Source: JAGXSE01 sp040757295 | Lineage (GTDB): Bacteria; Bacillota; PH28-bin88 | Direction of reading: 5' to 3' | DNA length: 60,142 nucleotides | NCBI GenBank assembly: GCA_040757295.1 | Contig: JBFLXH010000012.1 | Location: forward strand, 1 to 60,142 | Shown: positions 16,132-25,473 of the stretch, piece after piece | Position numbering within the stretch: position 1 is the stretch's first letter | Layout: each line of letters starts with the position of its first letter | Notes under the pieces: generated by a model | What the model was told of the DNA's origin: nothing | The model's input: only the letters and a program-made list of their open reading frames with translations | Database searches by the model: none | Translations under genes and position numbers: made by a program

Positions 16132-16240
16132 TATATACTCGGCAAGGGGATAAAATTGCATTATCATAATGAAGCCGAGTATGAAATTCGCTTTGAGGCC
16201 ACGGTAGATCAATGAATAATTAGTGGCCTTGCTCATTATA
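16132..16240 (-). repeat. RepB double-hairpin element, stand-alone, minus strand
   Basis: On the minus strand it starts ATAATGAGCAAGGCCAC, contains AAAGCGAATTTCATACTCGGC and TTCATTATGATAATGCAA, and ends GCCGAGTATA. It belongs to the stand-alone subtype with TATAAT at the left boundary. It lies between the LysM peptidase and the germination operon. Confidence 0.75.
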
Positions 16241-16318
16241 ACAAAGGCAATTATGGTTAAATTTCGGCCAATTGGTAAAGGATAATATATCATTCAAGGA
16301 TTGCAGGGGGGAGACCAG

Positions 16319-17926
16319 ATGTTCGGCAAAATTGCCCGGAAACTGCGGGCCTTTCGCCAAAAGCAAAAGCAGCCGGCCGGCGGCCTGCCCCAGGGGAACC
16401 CAATCTCTTCGGGGCAGCCGGTATCTGCCGACCTAACGGTCAACTTGCAGCAGGTCAGGACACTGTTCAGCCAGTCCTCCGACATGATCATCCGGGAGTT
16501 CAGGATCGGCACGGGCGAGCAGGTACGGGCCTTTATCGTGTTTGTGGAAGGCCTGGTGGATAAGACCATCCTGCACGGTAATTTGCTCAAGCCCTTGATG
16601 CTGGATGCTCGTCTGACTCCGCCCAACCAGGGAGTGGCCGGGAAAAGGGTGCCGGACTTGATTAAGGAATCGGCTCTGGCTGTCGGTGACCTCCGGGAGA
16701 CGGGGGATTTTAACCAGGCTATCGATGCGGTATTGTCGGGTGATACAGCCCTTTTTATTGACGGCCATGGAGCGGCTTTTCTGGTGGGGGCCCGGGGCTG
16801 GGAAGCCCGGGGGATTGAAACACCTGATATCGAGATGGTGGTGCGGGGGCCGCGGGAGGGCTTTACCGAGACTCTGCGGACCAACACCTCCCTGCTGCGC
16901 CGCAAGATCAAAAACCCCAACTTAAAAATCGAGACGATGAAAATCGGGCGGCAGACACGGACGGAGGTGGCCGTAGTTTACTTAAAGGGTGTGGTCAATG
17001 ACAAAATAGTTGAGGAAGTCAAACAACGGCTAAAGCGGATTGACATTGACGGGGTGCTGGAAAGCGGTTACCTGGAAGAGTTTATTGAGGACGCTCCTTT
17101 TTCACCCTTCGCTACCGTTGGCAATACCGAAAAGCCGGACGTGGTGGCGGCCAAGTTGCTGGAAGGCCGGGTGGCCGTCCTGGTGGACGGCACCCCCTTT
17201 GCCCTGACCATACCTTACCTGCTCATCGAATCCCTGCAGGTGGCCGAGGACTATTACTCCCGGCCCTTTTACGCCACCCTGATCCGGTGGATCAGGCTGT
17301 TATCCTTTTTTTTAACAGTGGCTTCCCCGGCCATATATGTGGTCCTGGTCACCTTTCACCAGGAAATGATCCCTACCTCCCTCTATCGGACCGTTGCAGC
17401 TTCCCGGGAAGGCGTCCCTTTCCCGGCAGCGGTGGAAGCTCTGGTGATGGGGATTGTGTTTGAAATCCTGCGGGAGGCGGGGGTGCGGCTGCCCCGGCCG
17501 GTAGGCCAGGCCATCAGCATTGTAGGGGCCCTGATCATCGGGGAAATGGCGGTAACGGCAGGGCTGATTGGATCCATGATGGTCATCGTGGTGGCCCTCA
17601 CCGCCATCTCGGGGTTTGTGGTCTCGGCCATGAGCGATGCCGTGGCTGTCCTCAGGTTAGTCCTGATCAGTCTGGCTGGCGCCCTGGGGCAGTTCGGTCT
17701 GATGGTGGGGCTGGTTGGCATCCTGATCCACCTGGCTTCCCTCCGATCCTTTGGCATCCCCTATCTCACCCCTGTGGGGCCCCTGACCGTCCAGGACCTG
17801 AAGGATGTGGTCATCCGGGCTCCCTGGTGGGCCATGGGCAGGCGGCCCCGGGCCATCGGCTGGCACAACCCGGTACGGCAAGAGCCGGGACAAAAACCCG
17901 GGCCCCCTGGCGACGAGGAAAAATAA
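16319..17926 (+). CDS. gerKA: Spore germination receptor A subunit (GerA/GerKA family)
   Basis: A 535-residue subunit of the inner-membrane germinant receptor of spores. The ATG follows GGGGGGAGACC. The soluble N-terminal domain of about 300 residues has family segments (REFRIGTGEQVRAFIVFVEGLVD, seen here as FIVFVEGLVDK; TNTSLLRRKIKNPNLK; FPTVGNTEKPD-like FATVGNTEKPDVVAAKLLEG; GRVAVLVDGTPFAL). A C-terminal bundle of several transmembrane helices follows, including the conserved YVVLVTFHQEMIPTSL. It starts a ger operon A-B-C. The symbol follows the commonest name; the germinant is unknown. Confidence 0.94.
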   Translation: MFGKIARKLRAFRQKQKQPAGGLPQGNPISSGQPVSADLTVNLQQVRTLFSQSSDMIIREFRIGTGEQVRAFIVFVEGLVDKTILHGNLLKPLMLDARLTPPNQGVAGKRVPDLIKESALAVGDLRETGDFNQAIDAVLSGDTALFIDGHGAAFLVGARGWEARGIETPDIEMVVRGPREGFTETLRTNTSLLRRKIKNPNLKIETMKIGRQTRTEVAVVYLKGVVNDKIVEEVKQRLKRIDIDGVLESGYLEEFIEDAPFSPFATVGNTEKPDVVAAKLLEGRVAVLVDGTPFALTIPYLLIESLQVAEDYYSRPFYATLIRWIRLLSFFLTVASPAIYVVLVTFHQEMIPTSLYRTVAASREGVPFPAAVEALVMGIVFEILREAGVRLPRPVGQAISIVGALIIGEMAVTAGLIGSMMVIVVALTAISGFVVSAMSDAVAVLRLVLISLAGALGQFGLMVGLVGILIHLASLRSFGIPYLTPVGPLTVQDLKDVVIRAPWWAMGRRPRAIGWHNPVRQEPGQKPGPPGDEEK

Positions 17927-17961
17927 CTGATCCATAACTGAATCCGGAGGAGGGTAAACAG

Positions 17962-19065
17962 GTGCTGGAAGGAGGCAGGATCACTGCCAGACAACTGATC
18001 TTTATCCTGGTCATCAGCAGGTTGACCGTTCCCACTACCAGCCTGCCGGTATTGGTCTCGCCCCCGGCCAACCAGGATGTCTGGCTGGCCGGGCTGTTGT
18101 CGGTGATCCCTACTATGGTGATGGCCGCTCCCGCCGTCTTGCTGGCCCTGCGTTTCCCGGGGCTGACCATCATCCAGTGCTGTCGGCTGTTCATGGGCAA
18201 GGCAGGGCTGGTGATTGGTCTTTTGTATATCTGGTTTTTCCTCCATAATGCCGCCATTTCCCTCCGGCTGTCAGGGGAGTGTATGACTTCGGTGTACATG
18301 CCCGAAACCCCCCTGGTGGTCTTCCTTCTGGGGGTAGCGGTAATCTGCGTTTCCGCCGTGCGTAACGGCCTGGAGGTAATGGCCCGCCTGGCGGATATGC
18401 TCTGCCCGATGGTCGTTGGGGGGATCATCCTTGTAATTGGTCTGGTGTTGAAAGAGGCGGATGTGCAGGCCCTGCAGCCGGTCCTGGAGGACGGCCTGGG
18501 GCCGGTTTTTCATGGAGCTTTTACCACGTCACCCAGGCTGGTAGAGGTTCTGATTTTATCCATGGTAGCCCCGTACCTTAATGATCCCAAGCCCAGGCGA
18601 ATTATCTGGATAATGGCCTGGACCCTTGGCATCCTCACCATTATGTTTGTTGCCATCATTCTCGCCGTCATTATGGTTTTCGGCGCCTCTCAGGCCCAGA
18701 ACTATACCTTCCCCTTTTTATCCCTGAACCGCATCGTCTCCATTGCGGACATCATCGAGCGCATCGATGCGATTCACCTGGTCATGTGGGTCCCTGGCAT
18801 TTTTATCAAGGTCTCCGTCTTCTATTACCTGGCGGTGCTGGGGTTGAGCCAGTTATTAAACCTGCGAACCTACCGGCCCCTGATCCTGCCCATGGGGGCC
18901 CTGCTGGTGGTCCTGTCGGTCTGGTTGTTTGACAGCCTGGTGGCCCTTTACCAATTCACCCAGTACCAAATCTGGACTCCCTATGCCCTGGTGTTCATTA
19001 CCGGGTTTCCCTTGTTGTTATGGGTGGTAGCCCTGGTGACCAAAAAAGGGGGGGTGCGGCAGTGA
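17962..19065 (+). CDS. gerKB: Spore germination receptor B subunit (GerB/GerKB, APC-type transporter fold)
   Basis: A 367-residue membrane protein with about ten hydrophobic helices and the family start LEGGRITARQLIFILVISRL. The GTG start follows GGAGGAGGGT. GerB proteins belong to the amino acid-polyamine-organocation superfamily and carry the germinant site. The final YQIWTPYALVFITGFPLLLW segment is typical of the C-terminal helices. It starts 35 bases after the A subunit and overlaps the C-subunit start (GTGA), so the three are translationally linked. Germinant unknown. Confidence 0.92.
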   Translation: MLEGGRITARQLIFILVISRLTVPTTSLPVLVSPPANQDVWLAGLLSVIPTMVMAAPAVLLALRFPGLTIIQCCRLFMGKAGLVIGLLYIWFFLHNAAISLRLSGECMTSVYMPETPLVVFLLGVAVICVSAVRNGLEVMARLADMLCPMVVGGIILVIGLVLKEADVQALQPVLEDGLGPVFHGAFTTSPRLVEVLILSMVAPYLNDPKPRRIIWIMAWTLGILTIMFVAIILAVIMVFGASQAQNYTFPFLSLNRIVSIADIIERIDAIHLVMWVPGIFIKVSVFYYLAVLGLSQLLNLRTYRPLILPMGALLVVLSVWLFDSLVALYQFTQYQIWTPYALVFITGFPLLLWVVALVTKKGGVRQ

Positions 19066-20234
19066 AAAACCGGCGCTGGTTTTGCGGCCTGGCAGTGCTG
19101 CTCCTGCTGGCAGTGCTGGCAGCCGGCTGCTGGAACCGGCGGGAAATGGATACCCTGGCCACGGTGGCCGCCGCTGCCATCGATCGGGAGGAGGACGGCA
19201 GTGTCAGGATAACAGTACAGGTAGTTAAGCCCGGAGAGATCGAAGCGCCGGGCCAGGGAGGCGGGGGATCTGGTCAGCCGGCCGTAGCCTTGTTCAGTTC
19301 TACGGGAGCCACGGTGTTTGAGGCTGTCCGAAGCATGGCGCGCCAGTCGGAGCGGAAGCTCTACTGGCCCCACTGTAAAGCAGTGGTCTTTGGCGAAGAG
19401 GCGGCCCGGGCCGGTATCGCTCCCCTGCGGGATTTTTTCGAGCGGGACCATGAACCCAGGGAGACTCTGTGGGTGCTGGTGGCCAAAGGCAAGGCCAGGG
19501 ACATCATTACCGCCGAGGGACAGCTGGAGAAAATTTCGGCTGACTCCATTGGCAACCTAATTAAGGCCAGAACAGCCACTTCCCAGGCAGTGGGGGTCCG
19601 CTTGTTTGAATTCGAGAAAATGCTTGCCGGGGAAGGCCGAGACCCCTTCGCCACCGGGATTGAGCTGGTTACCGGACCAGATGGCAAAAAACGCCTGAGG
19701 CTGACTGACACGGCGGTATTCCGCAAGGACGGGCTGGTCGGCTGGCTGGGGGCTGACGAGACCAGGGGGCTCCTGTGGGTCCTAGGAAAGGTGCAGAGCG
19801 GCATAATCGTGGTATCTTCTCCCGGGGAGGAATCCTCCAGGGTAAGTCTGGAGATCATCCGGGCCAGCAGCAAGCTGTCATCGGAAATCAAAGACGGTAT
19901 CCTGACCATTACCGTTGAAGTTCAGGAAGAAGGCAACCTGGGTGAGCAGATGGCCTTCGGCGACGTTACCGGGCCGGAGGCCTGGGCTTCCCTGGAAAAA
20001 CGCAAGGCAGAGGTGATTGAAAGGGAAATCAGGGCAGCCCTGCGGCAGGCCCAGGAGGAATGGGGAGTGGATATTTTCGGGTTTGGTGAGGCGGTCCGGC
20101 GGAAATACCCCCGGGAATGGCGGGAAATGAAGGATGAGTGGCGGGAAATATTCCCCACCGTTACAGTGGAGGTCAAGGTGAAGGCCAAACTGCGCCGGGT
20201 GGGCCTGGTGCAAAAGAATAACCTCCCACGTTAG
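19062..20234 (+). CDS. gerKC: Spore germination receptor C subunit lipoprotein (GerC family)
   Basis: A 390-residue lipoprotein. The GTG at 19062 overlaps the B-subunit stop and gives a lipobox LLAVLAAGCWNRREMD; a start further upstream would put residues before the signal sequence. The GerC signature CWNRREMDTLA is at the processed N-terminus. The C-terminal domain has the helical segment EREIRAALRQAQEEWGVDIF and ends in a TVTVEVKVKAKLRRVG strand. GerC anchors to the outer face of the spore inner membrane and is needed for receptor function. Confidence 0.92.
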   Translation: MKNRRWFCGLAVLLLLAVLAAGCWNRREMDTLATVAAAAIDREEDGSVRITVQVVKPGEIEAPGQGGGGSGQPAVALFSSTGATVFEAVRSMARQSERKLYWPHCKAVVFGEEAARAGIAPLRDFFERDHEPRETLWVLVAKGKARDIITAEGQLEKISADSIGNLIKARTATSQAVGVRLFEFEKMLAGEGRDPFATGIELVTGPDGKKRLRLTDTAVFRKDGLVGWLGADETRGLLWVLGKVQSGIIVVSSPGEESSRVSLEIIRASSKLSSEIKDGILTITVEVQEEGNLGEQMAFGDVTGPEAWASLEKRKAEVIEREIRAALRQAQEEWGVDIFGFGEAVRRKYPREWREMKDEWREIFPTVTVEVKVKAKLRRVGLVQKNNLPR

Positions 20235-20255
20235 AACCTGTATCCTGGAAGCGCT

Positions 20256-20513
20256 GTGGTAAACTTCCCGAAACTCTTGGTCCGGAGGCTGAAAAAGGTG
20301 GTCCTGCTGTTAGTCGGTATTTTTATGGCCATGGCTTTTTATGAGGTGACCATTCTAAGCAGGGAGAAACTGTGGCGGGAGTTGGCCGCCTTTTCCCTGC
20401 TGTGGATTATGGCATTGGGTCTGAGCCTCCTCTTAACCCTGGGAGTGCCCCTCCCCAGCCCAACAGACGGGATTGTATACATCATCAACAAGACGGGAGA
20501 ACTCTTCAAGTAA
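20256..20513 (+). CDS. Small two-helix membrane protein at the end of the ger operon
   Basis: An 85-residue protein with a GTG start, 21 bases after the C subunit. Two hydrophobic helices are visible (VVLLLVGIFMAMAFYEV near residue 15 and LLWIMALGLSLLLTLGVPL near 48), with a basic N-terminus (RRLKKV). I do not recognise a family. Position suggests an accessory subunit of this germinant receptor, comparable in place to the small D-type proteins of some ger operons. A weak ribosome binding site (CCTGGAAGCG) precedes it. Confidence 0.6.
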   Translation: MVNFPKLLVRRLKKVVLLLVGIFMAMAFYEVTILSREKLWRELAAFSLLWIMALGLSLLLTLGVPLPSPTDGIVYIINKTGELFK

Positions 20514-20651
20514 CAAAAGACCTGGCTCTGCCGGGCAACTGCCGCTATACTTGGCCTTTGGGAAAGGATCAAGGGGCTCAGAGAGGGATTTTCCGGCAGG
20601 AAGCGAATAACATTGGTTAATTAACAGCTTGATGACTAAAGGAGCAGCCTC

Positions 20652-21917
20652 GTGTATCACCTGTTATTTGCCACCAATGACGGAAAAGTATACGATTACC
20701 CTGCCATGGCCATGGCTGGCCGCCTGGGCAATGCCTGGGCTGAGCCGGAAGAAGCCGAAATGATCCCCTTGCCGCGGGGGGCCACTCTCACCATGATTCC
20801 CGGCCGCCACCCGGTAGGGATTGAAACTGCTGCGGGCAAGTTCCGGCCCCTCGTGGAAAACCCGTATGCATCAACGGGTCTGGTTTGGGCGGTGGGGGCC
20901 CTCTTGCCCCAGGGTTATACCCGCACTCTTTTACCAGGGTTTACCCTTGCTAAAAGAGGAGATCCTGCCCTGCCCCTCCTGGGCTATGCCGCTGTGGGTA
21001 TGAAAAAGGGGAAATACTATGTCGCCGCTTTGAAAACAGACCGGGATTACCGGTGGAATCCATCCCACTACAATACCCCGGAGCTGCCCCAGTTGGTTGA
21101 ACAGCGGCTGGCTGCCAATCCCGAGAACCGAATCTTAAAAGAGCTGGCGAAATGTTCCCTGAACTACGGCTGTTTTACCGCCCAGAACATCTTTTACCGC
21201 CGGTGGGAAGGAGGGCTGCCCGTTTCCCCCGCTTGTAATGCCCGGTGCCTGGGGTGCATTTCCAAGCAGCCGGCCGAGTGCTGCCCTTCCCCCCAGGAAC
21301 GGCTTTCTTTTGTCCCTTCTATTGAGGAAATCGCAGAGGTGGCTGTCCACCATTTAACAGCGTCTCGGGAGGCCATCATCAGCTGCGGGCAAGGCTGTGA
21401 AGGAGAACCGGCTCTTAGAGCCAAAGAAATCGGGGCTGCGGTGATGGCGGTGCGGGCGAGGACTGCCAGCGGCACTTTCAACATTAACACCAACGGAGGA
21501 TATACGGAAGGGATACGCTTGCTCTGCCGGCATGGCGTAGATTCTTTTCGGGTCAGCCTGAACAGCGCCCGCCCCCAAGTCTATCAAGCCTATTACCGGC
21601 CAAAAAACTACACCTTCAATGACGTTGCGGCCTCATTAAAGGCGGCGGCAGAGGCCGGGGTTTATGCCTCATTAAATCTCTTGGCTTTCCCGGGAGTGAC
21701 TGACCGGGAAGAAGAAGTGGAGGCCCTGGTAAAGTTGGCTAAGGAAACCAGGGTGAAGATGATCCAGGTGCGCAACCTGAATATCGACCCTGACAGGTAC
21801 CTGGATATCCTGCCTCCAGCCAAAGGCGAAGTCCTGGGGGTGCCCCGGTGGCTGGCTGTGTTGAGGGCAGAACTGCCGGGTGTGGAGATCGGCAATTTCA
21901 GCCGGCCGGTAAGGTAG
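20652..21917 (+). CDS. Radical SAM protein of unknown reaction
   Basis: A 421-residue protein with a GTG start after AAAGGAGCAGCC. A roughly 190-residue N-terminal region of unknown fold (start MYHLLFATNDGKVYDYPAMA) precedes a radical SAM core with the CxxxCxxC cluster motif CNARCLGC near residue 197. Extra cysteines (CEGEP region, ECC) lie nearby. The core continues with IISCGQGCEGEPALR (the GGEP-like SAM motif) and FNINTNGG, SFRVSLNSARP, all typical of a partial TIM barrel. The substrate is not predictable. It stands between the ger operon and rpmE. Confidence 0.88.
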   Translation: MYHLLFATNDGKVYDYPAMAMAGRLGNAWAEPEEAEMIPLPRGATLTMIPGRHPVGIETAAGKFRPLVENPYASTGLVWAVGALLPQGYTRTLLPGFTLAKRGDPALPLLGYAAVGMKKGKYYVAALKTDRDYRWNPSHYNTPELPQLVEQRLAANPENRILKELAKCSLNYGCFTAQNIFYRRWEGGLPVSPACNARCLGCISKQPAECCPSPQERLSFVPSIEEIAEVAVHHLTASREAIISCGQGCEGEPALRAKEIGAAVMAVRARTASGTFNINTNGGYTEGIRLLCRHGVDSFRVSLNSARPQVYQAYYRPKNYTFNDVAASLKAAAEAGVYASLNLLAFPGVTDREEEVEALVKLAKETRVKMIQVRNLNIDPDRYLDILPPAKGEVLGVPRWLAVLRAELPGVEIGNFSRPVR

Positions 21918-22044
21918 CGCGACAAGGGGTCGCAGGGTTGCCTTTGTTTCACGCTTATTGCAATGCCAAAGGGGATGTGCTATAATTATTTTCGGTTTTT
22001 ATTGGTCATTTTGCGGGCCTGCGGATAGAAAGAAGGTGATTTTT

Positions 22045-22245
22045 GTGAAAGAGAAGATTCATCCCAAATACGATACCAGTTCCATTACCTGTTCCTGCGG
22101 TAACGTGATCAATACCCGTTCCACCAGAAAACAGATTAAAGTAGAGGTCTGCTCCAGCTGCCACCCCTTCTACACCGGTACCAAGGTGCGGTTGATAGAG
22201 GCCGGCGGCCGGATCGACAAGTTTAAGAAAAAGTATGGGATGTAG
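22045..22245 (+). CDS. rpmE: 50S ribosomal protein L31, zinc-binding type
   Basis: A 66-residue ribosomal protein. The GTG start (MKEKIHPKYDT) follows AAGAAGGTGAT; upstream in-frame residues are not conserved in the family. The zinc-binding cysteines are present as CSCGN and CSSCHPFYTG, and the end DKFKKKYGM is canonical. It normally follows rho; here an island of about 14 kb separates them. A terminator follows directly. Confidence 0.96.
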   Translation: MKEKIHPKYDTSSITCSCGNVINTRSTRKQIKVEVCSSCHPFYTGTKVRLIEAGGRIDKFKKKYGM

Positions 22246-22253
22246 TAAAGGAA

Positions 22254-22280
22254 GCGGAGCCCAGGCTCTGCTCTTTTTCT
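22254..22280 (+). terminator. Terminator after rpmE
   Basis: GCGGAGCC pairs with GGCTCTGC with one wobble pair around a 2-base loop, followed by TCTTTTTCT. It starts 9 bases after the rpmE stop. Confidence 0.7.
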
Positions 22281-22310
22281 AATCGCCCTTGTCCTAAGGA
22301 GATGAAAAAA

Positions 22311-23234
22311 ATGGCCAAAAAGTTTCAATACGGCGGGCAGGCGGTAATAGAGGGTGTAATGATGCGAGGGGCTAGGCAGATGGCCATTGCCGTCCGCTGC
22401 CCCAAAGGGGACATTCTGATCGAATCCCGGCCGATTGATTCCTTGGCAGATAAGTTTCCCTTGCTGCGCCTGCCCCTTTTGCGGGGAGTCCTGGCCCTGG
22501 TGGAATCCCTGATCATCGGGGTGCGGGCCTTGACCTTTTCGGCTAATAAGGCAGCTGGTGAAGAGGAAGAGGAGCTGTCCAAGGGCGAGCTGACCCTAAC
22601 CATTGTGCTGGCTTTTGGTCTTGCTGCAGTCTTATTTATCATTATTCCAACTACTGCAGCCCACTACCTGAAAAGCGCTCTTGGCAACGGTTTTTGGCAA
22701 AATATGGTTGAGGGCCTGATCAGGATCACCATGTTTTTGCTGTATGTGACGGCTATCTCCAGGCTGCAGGATATCCAGCGGGTATTCCAATACCATGGAG
22801 CTGAGCATAAGGTGATCCATGCCTATGAGGCCGGGGAGGATCTCACGGTGGAAAACGCCCAGCGTCACAGCTCCCTGCACCCCCGGTGCGGCACTGCTTT
22901 TCTGCTGTTGGTGATGGTTTTGACTATCCTGATATACTCCACCTTGCAGACTCCAAGTCTCTGGTGGCGGGTTGGCTCCCGCTTGATGCTTTTGCCCCTA
23001 ATCGCGGGTTTGGGTTACGAACTGCTGAAGCTTTCCAGCCGCTATACCCACCATGCTTGGGTCAGGATTTTAATTGCCCCTGGCCTTTGGCTGCAGCGGC
23101 TAACCACCCGCCCCCCCGATGACCAGCAGGTAGAAGTGGCTATCAAAGCGTTGGAAGGGGTTCTGCGGCAGGAACAAGAGGCAGCGCCACGGCCCGCTCT
23201 CCTGCCTGAGGTACAAGAGCAGCAAACCGCTTGA
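22311..23234 (+). CDS. DUF1385 membrane protein (YqhQ-like)
   Basis: A 307-residue integral membrane protein. The ATG at 22311 is preceded by AAGGAGATG at proper spacing; an ATG at 22302 is inside that site. The start MAKKFQYGGQAVIEGVMMRG is the DUF1385 hallmark. Four or more hydrophobic helices follow (LTIVLAFGLAAVLFIIIP, FLLLVMVLTILIYS, LMLLPLIAGLGYELL) with a conserved YHGAEHKVIHAYE motif near residue 165 and ALKALEG-type C-terminus. Function unknown. Located between rpmE and prfA, a frequent place in clostridia. Confidence 0.9.
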   Translation: MAKKFQYGGQAVIEGVMMRGARQMAIAVRCPKGDILIESRPIDSLADKFPLLRLPLLRGVLALVESLIIGVRALTFSANKAAGEEEEELSKGELTLTIVLAFGLAAVLFIIIPTTAAHYLKSALGNGFWQNMVEGLIRITMFLLYVTAISRLQDIQRVFQYHGAEHKVIHAYEAGEDLTVENAQRHSSLHPRCGTAFLLLVMVLTILIYSTLQTPSLWWRVGSRLMLLPLIAGLGYELLKLSSRYTHHAWVRILIAPGLWLQRLTTRPPDDQQVEVAIKALEGVLRQEQEAAPRPALLPEVQEQQTA

Positions 23235-23295
23235 TGGAAAATACCCGAAAATGGGTTGTTCGGTTACATTCATGGAGGCCATGGGAGGTGTTATT

Positions 23296-24363
23296 TTGCT
23301 TAATAAGCTCCAGCAGATTGAAGAAAAATATGAACAACTGGCTAACCTGCTGGCTGACCCGGCAGTAATTGCCGATCACATCCAATATCAAAAGCATGCC
23401 AAGGCCCATTCCGGGCTGGCCGATATAGTCGATGCCTTCCGCCGGTATAAAAAAGTGCTGCAAGACAAAGAGGAAGCTAAGACCCTCTTAATGGATAAGC
23501 TGGACCCGGAATTCCGGGAGATGGTCGCCGGCGAACTGGAAGAGCTGGAAAAGAAAGAAGCAAAGCTTTTTGAAGAACTGCGGGTATTGCTCTTGCCCAA
23601 GGACCCTAATGATGAAAAAGATGTGATTATGGAAATCCGGGCAGGCACCGGGGGGGAAGAGGCCGCCCTTTTTGCCGGCGAGCTGTTCCGCATGTACACC
23701 CGCTATGCGGAAAGACAGGGCTGGAAGACTGAGGTGCTGGACTCCAACCCCACCGATCTGGGGGGCTTCAAAGAAGTAATCTTTGAAGTGGTTGGTCAGG
23801 GTGCCTACAGCAAGCTGAAATTCGAAAGCGGCGTGCACCGGGTGCAGCGGGTGCCTGCCACGGAATCCGGCGGCCGCATCCATACCTCTGCGGCTACCGT
23901 GGCGGTTCTGCCTGAGGCAGAGGAAGTAGAAGTACAGATCAGCCCCGAAGACATCAGGATAGATGTTTTTTGTGCCAGCGGCCACGGCGGCCAGTCCGTC
24001 AATACCACCCAGTCAGCTGTCCGGATTACCCATTTGCCTAGCGGTATTGTGGTATCCTGCCAGGACGAAAAGTCCCAGCACAAGAACAAGGACCGGGCAA
24101 TGAAGGTCTTGCGCGCCCGGCTGTTGGAAAAGGCCCAGTCTGAGCAGCACGGCGAAATGGCTAATGCCCGGCGGCTGCAGGTGGGCTCCGGAGATCGGAG
24201 TGAGCGCATCCGCACCTACAACTACCCCCAGGGGAGAGTGACGGACCACCGGATTGGACTCACCCTGCACAGGCTGGAAATGATCCTGCAAGGGGACCTG
24301 GAGGAGATAATCCAGGCCTTGATTACCACCGAACAGGCAGAGAAGCTGAAGAAGGTGGAATAA
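23296..24363 (+). CDS. prfA: Peptide chain release factor 1
   Basis: A 355-residue factor that releases peptides at UAA and UAG. The TTG start is preceded by GGGAGGTG and gives MLNKLQQIEEKY, the usual beginning; the frame extends further upstream but without family similarity. Visible motifs are the anticodon-like PAT in RVQRVPATESGGR and the catalytic GGQ in GHGGQSVN, followed by SQHKNKDRAMKVLRARL. Its last stop base is shared with the start of prmC, which methylates the GGQ glutamine. Confidence 0.97.
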   Translation: MLNKLQQIEEKYEQLANLLADPAVIADHIQYQKHAKAHSGLADIVDAFRRYKKVLQDKEEAKTLLMDKLDPEFREMVAGELEELEKKEAKLFEELRVLLLPKDPNDEKDVIMEIRAGTGGEEAALFAGELFRMYTRYAERQGWKTEVLDSNPTDLGGFKEVIFEVVGQGAYSKLKFESGVHRVQRVPATESGGRIHTSAATVAVLPEAEEVEVQISPEDIRIDVFCASGHGGQSVNTTQSAVRITHLPSGIVVSCQDEKSQHKNKDRAMKVLRARLLEKAQSEQHGEMANARRLQVGSGDRSERIRTYNYPQGRVTDHRIGLTLHRLEMILQGDLEEIIQALITTEQAEKLKKVE

Positions 24364-25247
24364 TGTCAAGACTCTTGCTTCCTGTTGCTGAAGTGTTGGC
24401 CTGGGGCGAAAAAGAACTGGATCGGGCGGGGGTTTCGGCCGCCAGGCTGGAAGCAGAGGTCTTGCTGGCCTTTACCTGCGGCTGGAGCCGGTCCGCCCTT
24501 CTGGCCAGGCTGCGGGATTCTCTGGAGCCTGGTCTCAGGGAGGAATTCTCCCGCCTGGTTGCCCGGAGGTCCTCCGGCTACCCCCTGCAGTACATTACCG
24601 GAAGGCAGGAATTTATGTCCCTGGACTTTCTGGTGGCCCCGGGGGCCCTGATTCCCCGGGGTGATACCGAAGTTCTGGTGGAAGAAGTCCTGGACTTTGC
24701 CCGGGGCTGGAGCGGTCCTTTATCCATAGTTGACGTGGGCACCGGTACAGGCGCTATCGCTGTGAGTTTAGCCCGCTACTTGCCAGCCTCTGCTCAGGTG
24801 TTTGCCAGTGACGTGTCTAAGGATGCGCTGGTTATGGCCCGGGAGAACGCCCGGCGGTTGGGGGTAAAGGTAACTTTTGTCGAAGGCGATCTTTTGCACC
24901 CCTTCTTAACAGCTGGGGAAGATGCTGGCCTGCCCACCGAGGTAGCGGCGATTGCCTCCAACCCTCCCTACATTCCCAGCGGGGAGTTTGCCCATCTGCC
25001 CCGGGAACTGGCCTACGAACCGGTCTTGGCCCTGGATGGGGGACCTGACGGGATGGAGGTTTACCGGCGCTTGATTCCCCAAGCTGCCCAAATGCTCCCC
25101 GCTGGGGGGCTCCTGGCCTTGGAGATCGGCTGGAACCAGGCCTCAGAAGTCATCCATCTGTTGGGGGCGGCAGGGGGATTTAACCGGATTAAGGTCCGGC
25201 AGGATTTGGCCGGTAGAGACCGGGTGGTGACGGGTAGGCGGAGTTAA
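24363..25247 (+). CDS. prmC: Release factor glutamine methyltransferase
   Basis: A 294-residue SAM-dependent enzyme that methylates the GGQ glutamine of release factors. The ATG overlaps the prfA stop by one base (TAATG), indicating translational coupling. An N-terminal helical domain (about 75 residues) precedes the Rossmann methyltransferase core with VDVGTGTGAIAVSLA and the diagnostic NPPYIP motif near residue 200. Length and arrangement are typical. Confidence 0.95.
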   Translation: MSRLLLPVAEVLAWGEKELDRAGVSAARLEAEVLLAFTCGWSRSALLARLRDSLEPGLREEFSRLVARRSSGYPLQYITGRQEFMSLDFLVAPGALIPRGDTEVLVEEVLDFARGWSGPLSIVDVGTGTGAIAVSLARYLPASAQVFASDVSKDALVMARENARRLGVKVTFVEGDLLHPFLTAGEDAGLPTEVAAIASNPPYIPSGEFAHLPRELAYEPVLALDGGPDGMEVYRRLIPQAAQMLPAGGLLALEIGWNQASEVIHLLGAAGGFNRIKVRQDLAGRDRVVTGRRS

Positions 25248-25286
25248 CCTTAATAATGTATTTCTAATACACAAAATAAACTTTAT

Positions 25287-25369
25287 ATAATGAGCAAGGC
25301 CACTAATTATTCATTGATTTACCGGGGCCTCAAGGCGAATTTCATTTTAGAGCGGGTAGCCATCTGTGA
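25287..25369 (+). repeat. Truncated RepB fused to the 3' end of RepA
   Basis: ATAATGAGCAAGGCCAC to GCGAATTTCAT (25287-25345) is the first hairpin and spacer of RepB. The second hairpin is missing and the sequence continues straight into AGAGCGGGTAGCCATCTGTGA, the RepA 3' end (25348-25369). The stem-1 return strand is GGGGCC instead of GTGGCC, so the hairpin is weakened. It lies upstream of the mrp operon. Confidence 0.65.
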
Positions 25370-25473
25370 TAAATTAAGCGGCTTTCCTTGACGGATTGGG
25401 GGTGAGTAAGTAAGATAAAGAAAGACTAAGCAATTCCACCAGAATTCGACAATAGAGGAAAGGGGGCGCGATT

